Shown here: positions 1 through 11,064 of the stretch, piece by piece | Layout: each line of letters starts with the position of its first letter | How positions within the stretch are numbered: the first letter of the stretch is position 1 | Assembly: GCA_039621445.1 (NCBI GenBank) | Contig: CP154956.1 | Coordinates: 68,208,452 to 68,272,451, forward strand | Length of the DNA: 64,000 nucleotides | Direction of reading: 5' to 3' | Source of the DNA: Euglena gracilis | Lineage: Eukaryota; Euglenida; Euglenophyceae; Euglenales | The notes under the pieces: model-generated | Told to the model about the DNA's origin: nothing | The model's database searches: none | Seen by the model: the letters and a program-made list of their open reading frames with translations, nothing else | Made by a program: the position numbers and the translations under genes

Positions 1-790
1 TCCAACACTGCAATGGATGTAAACTAAAATTTCGTTCTGAAACGATTTCGAAAGGACATAATTTTATCTAAAATTCCAAAAAAGAAATGGATTTAACAGG
101 GAAACGCCCCGTTCTCATTCCCATTCCCATTGTTCCCATTGGTAACCCCCCTCCAATATAAACCCCCCAGATTATAATTTGGGTGGAAATTTCAAGACCC
201 CGCGGGCCAGAAAATCAAACTTCCGCAACCAAAAGCGTTTTGCATTTTTGTCCCCATCTTGCCCAAATTTCACCAGTTTTTTTTTGGCAAAATCCCAGCT
301 TACGTCCATTTTTTTTTGCACAAAAAGTGCCGAAATCAAAACCTAAAACCTAAAACTCTAACTAAATGGTTAAATTATTGGAATTTTTTACGTCTCGCGC
401 CGCTCACGCGGCCACGACTGCCAGGGTTCCCCCAAAATAATAATTGAAAATAATAATTAAAAATTGGGTAGAATTTCGAGCCCCGGGGTTTTGTACTTTG
501 GGGTTTATTTACGTGTTTATTTTTGGCTCAAGTGTTTTTTTCATGGCGGGAGAGAGAACACTCCACGGGAGCGTGGAAGGAAGTGAAGGGAAGGGGGGCG
601 AAGAGCGTTTGGGCAGGTCAACGGTCAACCCATGGTCAACCCTTTCGTAGAAAAGAAAAAGTGCCCCACCATCATACTCTTCCCGGGATGCAGCCCAACG
701 CACCGAAGAAAGACGGAAAATGCAGCGCCCATGACCTTTGTTCCGGTGAATTTTGTGGAGCAGATGCCTTCATGGCTCGTTGTGCTGTCA
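1..790. other. No supported gene
   Basis: I see only short chance ORFs and AT-rich stretches with runs of T. From about 790 onward the sequence begins to resemble the reverse complement of the YR-retroelement 5' region described in the next entry. Confidence 0.5.
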
Positions 791-799
791 TGGCCTGTT

Positions 800-1200
800 G
801 TGCCTCATGGCCTGCGCGGTTTTGGCTGCCATATTCCCTCTTGAACAAATTGTGTGTTTTGGATTGTGGGCCCCCATGGCCCCTGGCTTCAATGGCCGTA
901 GTGGCCCGCTGGTTGTTTTCTCTTCCCCTGTCGGGGTATTCTGACCACTGTCTGCCAGGGTCCGTGGCCATCACTTTTGGGGGGTTGGTTTTTGATAGTT
1001 TCTTTCGGGGAAATTTCTTTTTTTTGGAAGGGGAACCCACGGGTCGCCACAGTTGACCCGCGCCGTCGGGTTGCCAAGCTGCTGCTGCTTCTGCTCCCTC
1101 TCGAAGATCTCCAGCGTTCTTCGTCTTGGAAATTGCATCTCTCATTGACATCCTTCACAGTACTTCAAGGATTTCTGATTAGAGGTTCTGCGCCCGCGTC
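800..1200 (-). mobile_element. Fragment of YR-retrotransposon 5' region (Gag N-terminus), minus strand
   Basis: The stretch with the words for 'ctgccagggtccgtggcc' and the CTGCTGCTG run matches 27.0-27.25 kb and 7.14-7.38 kb in the same orientation. There it encodes, on the minus strand, the start of the Gag-like ORF1 of copy B. The frame is broken here. I take it as a decayed 5' end of a third minus-strand copy whose body would lie to the left of the window. Confidence 0.5.
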
Positions 1201-1271
1201 TCTTTCAGGATAAATCGGATTCCCACCACAGAGGAAGGGGGAGGAAGGGACCAAGAGGGCGAAGCACAAGA

Positions 1272-1324
1272 AGATGGTGAGGTCCTGCTTTCCTTCCGGA
1301 AAGGAAAGCAGGACCTCACCATCT
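1272..1324. repeat. Perfect 24-bp palindrome with 5-nt loop
   Basis: Positions 1272-1295 are the exact reverse complement of 1301-1324; the spacer is CCGGA. It lies between the Gag-start fragment and the core motif of a YR-element terminus, so it may be part of the terminal repeat structure or a later inverted duplication. Confidence 0.85.
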
Positions 1325-1359
1325 CGAAGTGCGGAGCCCGAATGGTCTTGAACAGATCG

Positions 1360-1570
1360 ATCGTCTTTTTTCTTCTCCCACTTGATCAGGAGTTGGGCTT
1401 TCCTGTCTTCTTGGTGTCGAAGGGAAAATTAGGAGTCAGCTAACTCCGGTGAGGCGGCACCCAGCGGGGCCTCCAAACCCAAGGCTCCAAGAACAATCCA
1501 AACAGCACCGCCGGGGAGCAAGGCATCGCCTCACAAGGGCAAAGTGCGGATCCCGAGGTGTCGCCGTGAA
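1360..1570 (+). repeat. YR-element terminal region with core motif
   Basis: The segment starting near TTGGTGTCGAAGGG and ending GAGGTGTCG matches 27.36-27.52 kb, including the core 'gcctcacaa.ggcaaagtgcgga' at about 1528-1562. It is one of six copies or partial copies of this core in the window. Confidence 0.6.
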
Positions 1571-1900
1571 GGCTCTTGGTGGAATAGCAAGATGCTCGAC
1601 GACATCGCCGGAGTGCGCCGTGAGCGGTAAGCTTGCGGAGCAAAGTGACACTAAGACGATGCATCACTTTTTTCCCCCTTACCCTTTTCAGGGGACACAT
1701 TCTGGCGCAGGAAAATTTTGAACAAAATGATAAGGCACGGTCAGTTTTAGCGATTTTTTTTTGCAGTGGACAAAAGAGAGGACAGGAAGACAATTTGGAC
1801 CATTTTTATTAAAAAAATTTCAGTCGCCTTCTTCGGCGAAAATGTTTCCTCGCAAAGCGGGGGAGATTGCTACCAGACTCTTTCCCCCCCGTCGTGAGGT
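1570..1900. other. No gene seen
   Basis: Between the terminal repeat copy and the Gag-like region of copy A I see no ORF with recognisable content. Confidence 0.4.
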
Positions 1901-1903
1901 ATT

Positions 1904-2674
1904 GTGACGCCGAAAATTGTGCATCATTTCCCGACCCCTGAAATTGAATTTTCCGTCATTTTTTCCCTTAAACTTTACTTCACGCCTTGCCTTTATTTTT
2001 CTTCGCAAGTGTGGTCCCTCCGTCCCCGGTTTTGGTTTTTTTCCTGCAGCCACCGATCCCTTCCCTGGCCCGTTTTTCTCAAGGCCGTGGCTCGGGGGAT
2101 CGGCCTCAAACTGGAAAAGTGTAGGGCCCAGGTGCGGTCGGGGCATCAGCATCAAAATCCCACAGCCCGTGGGAGGGGCAGAAAAGTTCAAACAAACCAT
2201 TCCCACCATTTCTCAATCACACCACCCCTCAGGGGTCAAGGGTGGAACCCCAAGAACCCGTCAAGTTGTCCAGTGGGCTTGGCAGCCGCAAACCTTTTCA
2301 GGGGTAAAGGACTGACCCCCACAGGCCCCCCAAGGTTTTCAAGTGGGCATGGTGTCCCAGATCGAAGAAAATCAATGGGGGCTTTAAGAGTTTCAAGAAA
2401 GCCAGTGGGCTCAGCATCAAGAGGGCCAGTGGGGCCAGAATTGTTATCAAGGCCACTGCGGCCAGCATCTTTGTTATCAAGGCCCTTGGGCCCATCATCA
2501 TGCTCAAAACCAACGATTTCAAGGCCATTGAGGCCATCAATGGTCAGAAGGTGGGAAACCACAGAAGGTAAAAGACTGTCCCTTAGCAGGAGATTTCAAT
2601 CTACTATACCAGTGGCAGGCCCAGGAGGATGCCCACGAAGGGGTAGTGGAGAAGGGGGCAAACTACCCCCATAA
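1904..2674 (+). pseudogene. Gag-like ORF1 remnant of copy A
   Basis: An open frame of 256 codons is the best view of this region. A stretch around residues 95-130, including SITPPLRG and a following PVGL, resembles the Gag-like ORF of copy B (SITTAPLKG and PMGL there). Another frame shows repeats of the type GQWGQ, paralleling the HSGHQEAK repeats of copy B. No zinc knuckle is visible. I infer a structural protein of the retroelement by position only. Confidence 0.4.
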
Positions 2675-2739
2675 TTCTTCTTTAATTCCCACGGCAGGGG
2701 CAAGTCAAAGCAAGGGGGAGATCCTCAAAGGGGCCCCTA

Positions 2740-3015
2740 AACCCCCCCACCTGTAAGAAACTCGTTTCTCATAGGTGGGTTTCCCAAAAATGGCCCGAGG
2801 TGCTTCTCATGGGTGGGGGGTTATTATAGGTGGGTTTCAATGTCTGATTTTTTTTGAGCCGAAAAAGGCAAAAGCGGCAAAAAGCAGTCAAAAACTTATT
2901 TTCGGCGCCCACCTATAGGAAACCTCCCTCCATAAGAAACCCCCACTTATAAGAAACCCTTTGGGATTTTTGGATCGACGCCCACCCATAAGAAACCCGT
3001 ATAAGAAACCCTGAG
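2740..3015. repeat. Foldback repeat of TAAGAAACCC family
   Basis: Repeated words CCCACCTATAAGAAACCC and TAAGAAACCC occur through the segment, opening with an imperfect hairpin at 2746-2779. The same family is found at 62.08-62.42 kb. Here it sits between the Gag and RT remnants of copy A, at a place where copy B has none, so it inserted after that copy. Confidence 0.7.
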
Positions 3016-3204
3016 GAGCTTTGAAACAACTATGTATAAGAAACACCCCCATTTTTCCTCGGCTCCGAAGGTGTTGGCTTATGGTATGTCAGTGTACAAA
3101 CACCAATGACAAAGTGGAGGATAAGAGAGCCTGTGAGCAGAGCCTGCCCCCCCCCCCCAAGAATCCGTTACAGCATGTTCAACCAATACGGGTACTAGGG
3201 GGTG

Positions 3205-3820
3205 CAATGTCCAACACCCCCAACCCAGCCCCCAGAAAAACACCAACTGGGGAAATAAATTCCATGGAGAAAAAATGGGTGACACCTCCTACACCCAGAG
3301 ACTTCAAAAAAGTGGCTGCAGAAAAGTGCCCCCCTTCAACCTGCAGGCTGATCAAAAATGACATCCAACCCCCCTGGGAAAGGCTCCAAAATTGTCACAC
3401 ACCCAAAACTCAGAGCCAACTTGGATCTGAACCAAGCAGAAAAAATTATGCTGGATTACGAAAACGCTGGGTCAATAGGACGAGTTTGGGATTCAGAAAC
3501 CCAGCACTTATCTCCCTGGTTAATAATTTCGAAACCAGAAGGGGGAACAACAAAATGGAGAATGGTCAGCGACTGTAGAGAAATATATAGGCATTTTTTA
3601 AGCAAAACCCTTCAATCTGATCATATACAGCACATTTTTACATTTGGGCAGCAAATATAGACCTACAGGATGCCTATTTTAATAGTCCCTTACGTCAAGG
3701 CCGAAGGCCATTTTTAAGTCATCAGGTGTGGGGGCTGACCTGGGAGCTTCAAACAGGCTGCTTTGGGGTAATTTTTAATGCACAAAATTTTCATGTCAGT
3801 TGTGAAAAAGTTCTGTGGGG
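3205..3820 (+). pseudogene. RT N-terminal part of copy A
   Basis: The start MSNTPNPAPRK matches MSNTPQPSPHR at the Gag/RT border of copy B. KWRMVSDCREI and DHIQHIF correspond to KWRLISDCREINQ and LDHIQHIF of copy B. The conserved LKDAYFHIPV box is reduced to scattered residues in different frames. Stops and shifts make it a pseudogene. Confidence 0.65.
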
Positions 3821-4085
3821 ATCGCCGTGGGTTGGTCAACGACTGTGGGATATCCCGGCGGGGCAAAGGGGACTCAGGAGGCTGCCTGGCGGGAGACCGG
3901 TGAACCTCCATGTGAGGACCTCCGTCGCCCCCACCGGTAGTCTGGAGGCAAGACGCTAGCCGAATAACCGCGCGGTCGTGGGTTCGATTCCCGGGTCGGA
4001 AATTGGTGACGGTGAGCGGCACCGGCCATTCGTGAGGCATCGAACACGAGCCGTAAACAGTGAGCCCACAATTGGACAAGCTGGA
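3818..4085 (+). mobile_element. tRNA-derived SINE inserted in copy A RT
   Basis: Copy A and copy B align on both sides (FMSV... before, a HLED/YLDD box after), but about 265 bp is extra in A. It contains a good RNA polymerase III B box, GGTTCGATTCC, at 3981-3991 with a plausible A-box-like stretch about 25 bp upstream. No clear poly(A) tail is seen. The ends are approximate, and I could not define target duplications. Confidence 0.6.
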
Positions 4086-5560
4086 GAAAAAGGAGCATCC
4101 AGGTAATTTTTCACCTGGAGGACATTTTACTCGTGGCCCCCACCAAAAACATTTTGCGAAATCACCTGAACAACAGAGTCGTCTAGGATGTACTTACTGA
4201 ATGCAGGGTTCGAAATCAATCTAAAAAAGTCCATCCTACAGCCCATACAATTTGTAGCACATCTGCGTTTTCAACTAAACTTCCCCCCAGAAAGTAAAAA
4301 CCTTAAAAAAATAACTGGCAAATTTTGTGGAAAAAAATTACGTGTCAAAAAGGCAGCTGGCTGCCACTTTGGGTCAAATAAGACGCAAGCTAATGGCCCT
4401 GCCCTTTTTGAGCGCCTTTGCGGATGCCCTGTCATTTTTTTGGTAGCTAATTCCACAGTCCCCTGGGGCTCAGAACACCCCATTTCTCAGGAAATCAAAA
4501 CCCAATTAAGGGGAATAAAAATTCTATTGGACACCGTGGGGGCAGACCCTTCCCCCAAAATGCAACCACGGAGTTGCACTCAGACAGCATCACCCATGCC
4601 TGGGGGGGGGGGGGGGCTGGACATCACCACAGGAGAAATTGTGAAGGAATTTTGGAGGAAAGACTCCATTTTGGAGATAAATGTAAAGGTGCTCAATGCA
4701 GCTGTCAGCACTGTGAAAAGTTTCAGCAAACCTGGAGAAACATTTTCTTTGTCCGCAGACAACCAGGCAAATTTATAATTACCTGACAAAGGCGGGCGGC
4801 AGAAAGGACACCTTCAACACAATGCTAAGACCATTTTTCAAGTGGTGCATGGAAAAACAAGTAAACATCCAAGTCAACTGGGTGACTTCAAAAGATTGCC
4901 TGGCAGACCACATAAGCAGATGGGAAATGGACAGGGCGTATTATTTTTTGGACCCCCAACTTTTTAACTGGTTAGGAAAGCATTTTCAAAATTTAATACA
5001 GCTGGTAACAGATTTTTTAGCCTCACCAGGCAACAAAAAAAACTCCCAAGTTTTTTTTCCAGGTGGCCGCACTGGCAGCAGTAAATACATTACAATGTCC
5101 ACTGGACAACATGGGGTATGTTTATTCAAACGGCTGGGAACAGATTTTTAAGCCTCACCATGCAACAAAAAACTACCCAGTTTTTTTTCAGGTGGCCGCA
5201 CTGGCAGCAGTAAATGCATTACAATGTCCACTGTATCTTTATTCAAACCCCCCGGTCAGTTATTCAAAATTTTCTTCCCAGGTTGAAAAATTTTCCCCAG
5301 ACACACGTATTTATGGTCACCTCACTACTGATATTCAGCCACATGGTGGCCCCAGTTTATAAAAATGAAAGTGCCAGGACCCCCTGCCTCAAAATCACCT
5401 CCTGCAAGGGTATGTTCACCAATTGCAAGGAGGGGGAGGATAAAATGCCACCCCCCAGGTTGCCCCTGTTTTGCATGATTTGCTCAGGCAAATTTTGGAG
5501 AGGAAACAAATTAGGAAGCAAACCATTAACGATTTCGTGCGGAGAAACCCCAGTTTAAAA
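4086..5560 (+). pseudogene. RT C-terminus and RNase H remnant of copy A
   Basis: After the SINE come HLEDILLVAPT (copy B: YLDDILLVAPT), then GEIVKEFWR, then SADNQA (copy B: SVDNQV), which is the third acidic block of the DIRS-type RNase H. The signature WVTSKDCLADHISRWEM follows, and DFLASPGNKK matches the DLFASPGN motif. The first RNase H acidic block is damaged at the G-run near 4601-4616. Several frameshifts break the whole. Confidence 0.65.
5009..5270. repeat. Tandem duplication, 132-bp unit, in copy A
   Basis: CAGATTTTT.AGCCTCACCA begins at 5009 and again at 5141, and the following GGTGGCCGCACTGGCAGCAGTAAAT words repeat in the same order. Copy B has a single unit, so this duplication is private to copy A. 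Confidence 0.75.
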
Positions 5561-6135
5561 CGTTATCAGAGTGCTTTTGCACTTCTGTGGGTAGTTTTGG
5601 AACAAGTGGGGTGCCACCCCTGAAGCCACCACAGACCAAGTTGCTGACGCTTTAATACAATTATTCCAGTTTTCCAAGGCCCAAGCCCGTAATTCATTGT
5701 GCTGTGATTCCGATACTTGGGTTTGGCAGGCTGAGATTCCACACCATGTTGACCCCTAAGAGGCTTTGGAACCAAAATCTGTGAAGTATGGGGCACTTTG
5801 GGATCCCCTCCCAATCCTCCTGGAGCTGGCAAAGGCGTCTATGCTCACTGACATTTGTACATTGCGTACGCAGCTTATTCTTTGCTCACGAATCCTCTGT
5901 TTTTACTGATCCTCAGACTTGGCACAAGTCAAATGAACCACTTGGGTAGGGCACCCACATCAAAAATCAGGATTAAACGTAAGGGCCAAAAAATTCACCA
6001 GTGGGAAGGGCTGTTGTGTCCATCCCCCAATGCCCATAATTAAGCCCGTTTCATTTAATTACGTGCTATGTGGCTTGCACACGTTTAATCTTCAGACCTG
6101 GGGGACCCCATTCTAATTTCATTAAAACCTGCCTT
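5535..6135 (+). pseudogene. Tyrosine recombinase N-terminal half of copy A
   Basis: RRNPSLKRYQSAFALLWV matches GRNPSLKRYQSAFTLLWV of copy B, and IKRKGQKIHQWE matches IKRKGQKLHKWE. The arginine box (LCLYRS in copy B) is lost to substitutions. Stops and shifts are frequent. Confidence 0.6.
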
Positions 6136-6137
6136 TG

Positions 6138-6720
6138 TGCGCGGTCCGAGGGGGCCCGCCCCAAGGAGGGGTCCCAAGGGGGCCCAAAGGGGCCACGGAT
6201 GGCCGCGAGGCGGCTCCAAAGCCCCCAAGGGCGTTTTGAGGCCCCCAGGGCCCCCAAGGGGGTCACACAGCCCCATTTTGCCCATTGCAAGGGGATTGCA
6301 AAGGTAGGTAAAGGAGGGGGAAGGCTGAGGGAGCCAACAGGCAACCCCCAATGGGATGCGCAAGCCCTCCTGGGCTTTGCGGAAGCAAGCGCACCCCCTT
6401 GGTGGGCGGCAAGATGGCGCAATTGATTAAGATTTGGGCATTGTATACTAAGTAGCCGTCCCCAGCTGCAGCCCCCCGATTGTACAATTTCTGCGAACAG
6501 GTCTCTGTTCCTATATTGGCATTTGCATCCAATTATGCTTTCTTTCCAAAGTACAAATCCAGGCACCAAGAAATTGAAGTTCAATTCAATTGTCACGCAA
6601 AGAAGCTCCAAAAGTATGTCATTTTATAATCAATTACCATCAGCTTCCTCACCAACACCCCCCTACCCCCCCCCCTGCAACGCTCCCCTCAACCCCATGC
6701 TTGGCTAAAAATTCTTTTAA
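6138..6720. other. Unidentified insertion splitting the copy A recombinase
   Basis: Copy B has no counterpart to this GC-rich stretch of GGGGCCC words and the AT-richer tail after 6420. The recombinase resumes near 6720-6840. I see no terminal repeats and no coding match, so its nature is unknown. Confidence 0.45.
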
Positions 6721-7035
6721 GCAACTGTGTCTGCACTTATAGCCCTGAAGGTGTTAGGGTGGCCCCTCCTCAGGTCCTTGGGAAGGGACCCCTGGTGGCG
6801 CAACCTGTGTAGGATCGTTTAAATTTGAGCCCGTCCGGCCCACTTGGTGAGCATTTTCCCCTTTAGGCTCCCCTTGGGTGTGGGGGCACACTCCACCAGA
6901 GGGGCAGGGGTTGGTTTACTCAAAAAACTGGGCCTTTCTTCCCAAGAAGTTTTTGAAATTGGCCAATGGAGGAGGGGGTGGAGGCCTTTACAGCCCATCG
7001 TCAACAATTTGGAGCCGAAGCTACCCTAGAAAAAT
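6720..7035 (+). pseudogene. Tyrosine recombinase C-terminal remnant of copy A
   Basis: HSTRGAGVGLLKKLGLSSQEV, read at about 6890-6950, carries the HxxR catalytic box and matches copy B. After EIGQW the frame shifts, so the nucleophile tyrosine is not in frame; the aligned codon region reads AHRQQFG against AHYQRLG of copy B. Confidence 0.65.
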
Positions 7036-7064
7036 CTCTGGCCCCCTAGTTTTAGTGAAAACTC

Positions 7065-7103
7065 AGGCCTCGCAATGGCAAAGTGCGCAGCTCGAGGTGT
7101 CTC
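7065..7103 (+). repeat. Core motif copy at the 3' end of copy A
   Basis: 'ggcctcgcaatggcaaagtg' followed by 'cgcagctcgaggtgtc' matches the core at 27,480-27,515. It lies about 35 bp after the last recognisable recombinase codons. Confidence 0.65.
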
Positions 7104-7129
7104 GCACTCCCTCCTGGCAAAATTATGTG

Positions 7130-7600
7130 TTGTGGGCCCTATTGGTTCTGCCCCTTGCGGGGTCTTCTGACCACTGGCTGCCAGGGTCCGTGGTCATCGG
7201 GTTTGGGTTGTGGAAAATTCTCTCAGGGATTGTTCTTTCGGGGAAGGGGCAGCCACGGTTCGCCACAGTCGATCCGCACCGTCAGGTTGTCCAGCTGCTG
7301 CTGCTGCTCCCTTTCGAAGGTCTCCAGCGTTGTGCTTCTTTGAAGTTGCATCTTTCATTGAAATCCTTCAAAATTTAACAGCTTCTGATTTGAGGTTTTG
7401 CACGAGGCGTAATTTCTTATTAATTTGAATTGATTGATTGTCTTCTTCTCCTTTCAGTTAATCAGGTAAGCCAACTCCGGCAAAAAAGGCACTACACATG
7501 GACTCCTAACCCATCGCACCAGAACAATCTAAACAACACCCCCGCGAACAAGGCATGGCCTCACAAGGACAAAGCCGGCACAAACAAGCAGGATCTCACC
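7130..7600 (-). mobile_element. YR-element 5' end fragment (Gag start plus terminal region), minus strand
   Basis: 7140-7380 matches 27.0-27.25 kb and 0.93-1.16 kb, the Gag N-terminal region read on -. 7460-7600 matches the terminal region at 27.38-27.48 kb ('ccaactccggc', 'aaggcatggcctcac'). It adjoins the end of copy A directly. Confidence 0.55.
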
Positions 7601-7767
7601 CAACCGAAGTGCGAAGCCTGAGTGGTCCGGAGCACGAGGTGTCCGAGGCAAACTGACAAGGGAAGAGGGACACCGAGGGCGAAGCACAAAGACCTTGTAA
7701 GCCCAACCCCCCACCCGTAAAAGACAATTTGCTCTCGGTCAGCAGAAAATAGGGGCTGGGGGGCCAA

Positions 7768-7804
7768 GGACACCTCGGGCTCTGCACTTTGCCATTGTGA
7801 GGCC
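7768..7804 (-). repeat. Core motif copy, minus strand
   Basis: The reverse complement reads 'ggcctcacaatggcaaagtg' then 'cagagcccgaggtgtcc', nearly identical to the copy at 27,480. It is in the orientation of copy B. Confidence 0.7.
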
Positions 7805-7889
7805 ATGCTGATCTGGCTTTGTTGTGGTTTCGTCTCCCTACAACACTGTAAGCGGAGGAAGACACCCGAGGCGAAAGCCCAAAAGACAT

Positions 7890-8460
7890 TGTGAATGCCT
7901 TTCTCGCCGGCGGTGGGTATGTTTGATTTGTTTTTGTGGCTGATGTTTGTTAGGAGGTTTTTCGCGAGAGGGCGCTCACACTGGCGCGAGCCCAACCCAG
8001 CCCCCAGGGCGGCGCCCCTAACGTCAAAAAACCGTCGAGGAAAGCGACCACCCAACCGGAAGTGGAGAGTGGGGGGTCGGAGACGAGGGCCGCGGAGGCA
8101 GTTGCCCCCAAGCGCTTGAAGGGGCTGCGCCCCTCGACCCCTCTGCGGCCCCCCCTATCCGCCTCTCGGTCCCAGGGGAGAGAAGACAGGGGGGAAACCA
8201 GAGGCTTGGGGGCCATGCCTTGCTCGGCGGTTTTTGTTGTTTGGCGGCCCGAGCTCCACAGAGAGTGCCGGCGTAGTGGTTACCCCCTGCTCGCCTGGGG
8301 CTTGTGAGCATTTTGGCGGTTTTCATGCGAACACACTGGCGTGCTTTGTCTCCCTTCAGTGGGGCCCACCCCCCACCGTGGCCTCCTATGCCCCAGAACG
8401 CTCTGAGGCCCCATGTCTGGTCGGAAGCGTTTGAAATGCGCTGACAGGGGGGGGGGTTTT
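7890..8460. other. GC-rich stretch downstream of copy B recombinase
   Basis: No recognisable gene. On - an open frame runs on from the recombinase to about 8280, but its content after the recombinase tyrosine is low-complexity and unlike any domain I know. It probably represents the 3' untranslated or terminal part of copy B. Confidence 0.4.
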
Positions 8461-8545
8461 AGGGGGGGGGGGTCGTCACATGTTTCGTGCTTCGCCCTCG
8501 GCCCCTCCCCTTCTCCTCCCTGTCGGCCCCTCGAGGGAGTACCGA

Positions 8546-8581
8546 GACACCTCGGGCTCCGTACTTTGCCATTGTGAGGCC
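8546..8581 (-). repeat. Core motif copy just 3' of copy B recombinase
   Basis: The reverse complement carries 'ggcctcacaatggcaaagta' then 'cggagcccgaggtgtc'. It follows the recombinase tyrosine box by about 40 bp, the same placement as the copy at 7065 relative to copy A. Confidence 0.7.
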
Positions 8582-8589
8582 AGATTGTA

Positions 8590-9523
8590 CACTGAAAAAG
8601 GGGGCCAGGCAGCATCCTCCAAAGCACTTGGGCACCAAGTCTTTGATAATGGGCTGTGAAAGCCTCCACCCCCTTCCATTGACCAATTTCACAAACTTCT
8701 TGGGCAGAAAGGCCCAATTTTTTTAGCAAACCAACCCCTGCCCCTCTGGTGGAGTGGGGTCCCCAAACCTGGGGGGGTACCCCCTGTTTGGTCAAAAAGT
8801 CTTTGGTGATAGAAGCAATGGTATCTGCCTTAATGGCTTTGTAGGGGGGTTTTAACGTAATTAAAAGGGGGCCCCCAGGTTTCATAAAGAAACGTGTTGC
8901 TGCCACATAAGACAACATTAAATGAAAGGGCTGATTTGGGGGCACTGGGGAATGGAGACAACTCGCTCCCACTTGTGGAGTTTTTGACCTTTACGTTTAA
9001 TTTTGATGTAGGGTGCCCCCCCCAACACACTGGTGGTTCTTTGGACCTGTGCCAAATCAGAACTTCTGTATAAACAGAGGATTCGTGAACAGAAAATGAG
9101 TTGTGTACGCAATGTACATATATCAGAGGGCAGGGGGGACTGTGCCAGCCCCAGGAGGATTGGGAGGGGATCCCAGAATGCACCATATTTCTCCAGGTTT
9201 TGGTTCCAAAGCCTTTTGTAAGGTGCCAACATGGCATGGAACCTCAGGCCCCCAAAGCCAGGGATCAATAGCATAGCACTGTATGCATTGCGTGCTTGGG
9301 CCTTTGAAAATTGGAACAGTTGAATTAAAGCGTCAACCACTTGGTCAGTGGTGGCTTCAGGGGGGGGTACCCCCATTTTTTCCAGAATCACCCATAAAAG
9401 CGTAAAGGCACTTTGGTACCTTTTCAAACTGGGGTTTCTTCCCAGGAAATCTGTAATGGTTGAATTTTGTATTTGTTTCCCCTCCAAAATTTGCCTGAGC
9501 AAATCATGCAAAGGAGGGGCCAC
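8590..9523 (-). pseudogene. Tyrosine recombinase of copy B (one frameshift)
   Basis: This protein would integrate the circular element by site-specific recombination, as known for DIRS/Ngaro elements. The N-terminal ORF (9523-8918) holds a core-binding-like helical region and the box CRILCLYRSSDLA with the first catalytic Arg, then IKRKGQKLHKWERV with the usual beta-hairpin Lys. A second ORF in another frame (8972 onward) holds HSTRGAGVGLL (HxxR) and AFTAHYQRLG with the nucleophile Tyr. The two join by a single one-base shift near 8930-8945. Apart from that shift, the catalytic set R, K, HxxR, Y is present. Confidence 0.75.
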
Positions 9524-10463
9524 CTGGGGGGTGGCATTTTTCCCCCCTGCAATTGGTGAACATACCCATGTAGGGGGTGATTTTCAGGCAGGGGGTCCCT
9601 GGAACTTTCATTTTTATTAACTGGGGCCACCATGTGGCTGAATCCCAGTAGGGGGTGACCATCAAAACTTTGGCCTGTGGAAACATTTTTAATCTGGGGG
9701 GAAATTTTTGGATTACAGACCAGGGGGGGGTTGCATAAAGATGCCCCATGTTGTCCAGTGGACATTGTAATGCATCTACTGCTGTGGCTCCCCAGTGGGG
9801 CCACCTGGCCACAAATTGTGGCAGTTTTTTGTTGCCCGGTGAGGCAAAAAGGTCTGTTTTTAGGCTGATGTAATTTTTGAACTGCTGTCTCAGCCACTGA
9901 AAAAGTTGGGGGTCCAGTGAGTAACCCCCCCTGTCCATTTCCCACCTGCTTATGGGGTCTGCCAGGCAGTCTTTGGAGGGGACCCACTTTACTTGGGGGT
10001 TTATGTTGTGTTCCATGCACCATTTGAAGAAGGGTCCTGGCATGGAATTGAAAGGGTCCTTTCTGCCCCCCCCCCTTTTGTTAAGTAATAGTAAATTACT
10101 TGATTGTCCACGGATAGGGACACAGTTTCCCCTGGCTGGCTGAGGCTTTGTACTGTGCTTATTGCTGCACTTAATTCTTTGACATTTTTGTGCAAAATGG
10201 AGTTTTCCCTCCAAAATTCTTTCACAATTTTGCCTGTTCGAATGTCCAGCCCCCCCCAGGCATGGGTACTGCTGTCTGAGTGCAACTCCCTGGTTGCATT
10301 TTGGGGGAAGGGTCTGCCCCCACAGGTGTCCAGCAGAATTTTTATTTCCTTTAATTGGTCCTTTATTCTTTGGGAAATGGGATGTTTTGAGTCCCAGGGG
10401 GCTGTTGAATTTTCCACCAAAAATTTGCCAGGGCATCCGTAAAGGCCCTTAGAAAGGGCAGGG
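9504..10463 (-). pseudogene. RNase H and C-terminal RT domain of copy B
   Basis: Acidic blocks LHSDSSTHAWGG, NVKELSAA and SVDNQV are the D, E, D of a DIRS-type RNase H. Then come VKWVPSKDCLADPISRWEM and TDLFASPGNKKLPQF, typical of the region between RNase H and recombinase in YR retroelements. The frame changes at the C10 tract near 10,066-10,080 between YLTKGGG and GPFFKWCM. Upstream the coding sequence is interrupted by the LTR retrotransposon at 10,464 and continues at 25,144. It overlaps the recombinase ORF by a few codons. Confidence 0.75.
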
Positions 10464-11064
10464 TGTGGGTGGCGGGAGGTGGCCTGGCGCCTGCGCACTG
10501 GAATTAGCGAATATTCTGCCCCATTCCGCTACTTTTTTTTACCTGTGTACTTTTCCCCCCCAGGTTCTCTCTTCCGAATGTTTCATTCAAAGAATTGTGC
10601 ATGCTGAAGGAAGGAATATCAAAAATTCAATCTGAATTCAAGGAAACAATTGTCCAAGAATTTCAAAAAGTCAAACCGGAAGGTCAATCAAAAAGAAAGA
10701 GTTCAAGTTCAAAAAAAAGAAAGAGCAAGCGGCGCTGGGAATCAAGGTGAAGGTGTTCTTCCGTCCCCCCCGCTACCCTTTTTTAAATTCAATCCAGGCT
10801 TTTCCTCCCCCCCCCCCCTACTGCCTCAGAGGCACCCCCAAGGAGTTGGCCAAAAATACCGTCCCCCCCCCCCCAGTTTTTGAATTATTTGGCTGCCGGA
10901 ACCCAGGTTCTGGCTGAATTCAGGGACCAAAAGACACAAAAAAAGGGAATTTTTGGGGCGCGTGTGCCTATTTTTACCGGAGCGCCGGGTGACTGTTTTC
11001 TCCCACTCGGCCTGCCGGGGAGCCCATTCCGCGCACGGTCACCGAACCGGCAAGAGGGGAAAAC
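10464..11064 (+). repeat. 5' LTR
   Basis: About 601 bp, nearly identical to the inverted copy at 19,791-20,391. It starts TGTGGGTGGCGGG; both copies end ...GAAAC followed by TG. The next bases are a tRNA primer site on this side, which marks it as a 5' LTR. No promoter element can be named with confidence. Confidence 0.85.

Larger units (their letters stand above)
1900..7110 (+). mobile_element. Copy A: decayed DIRS/Ngaro-like tyrosine-recombinase retrotransposon
   Basis: In order on + there are a Gag-like region, RT, RNase H and tyrosine recombinase remnants, each alignable by eye to copy B on the other strand. The reading frame is broken many times. The RT catalytic YLDD of copy B reads HLED here, a SINE interrupts RT, a tandem duplication lies after RNase H, and unrelated DNA splits the recombinase. 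It cannot encode active proteins. Copies A and B lie tail to tail around 7.1-8.5 kb. Boundaries are approximate because the termini consist of shared repeats. Confidence 0.7.
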
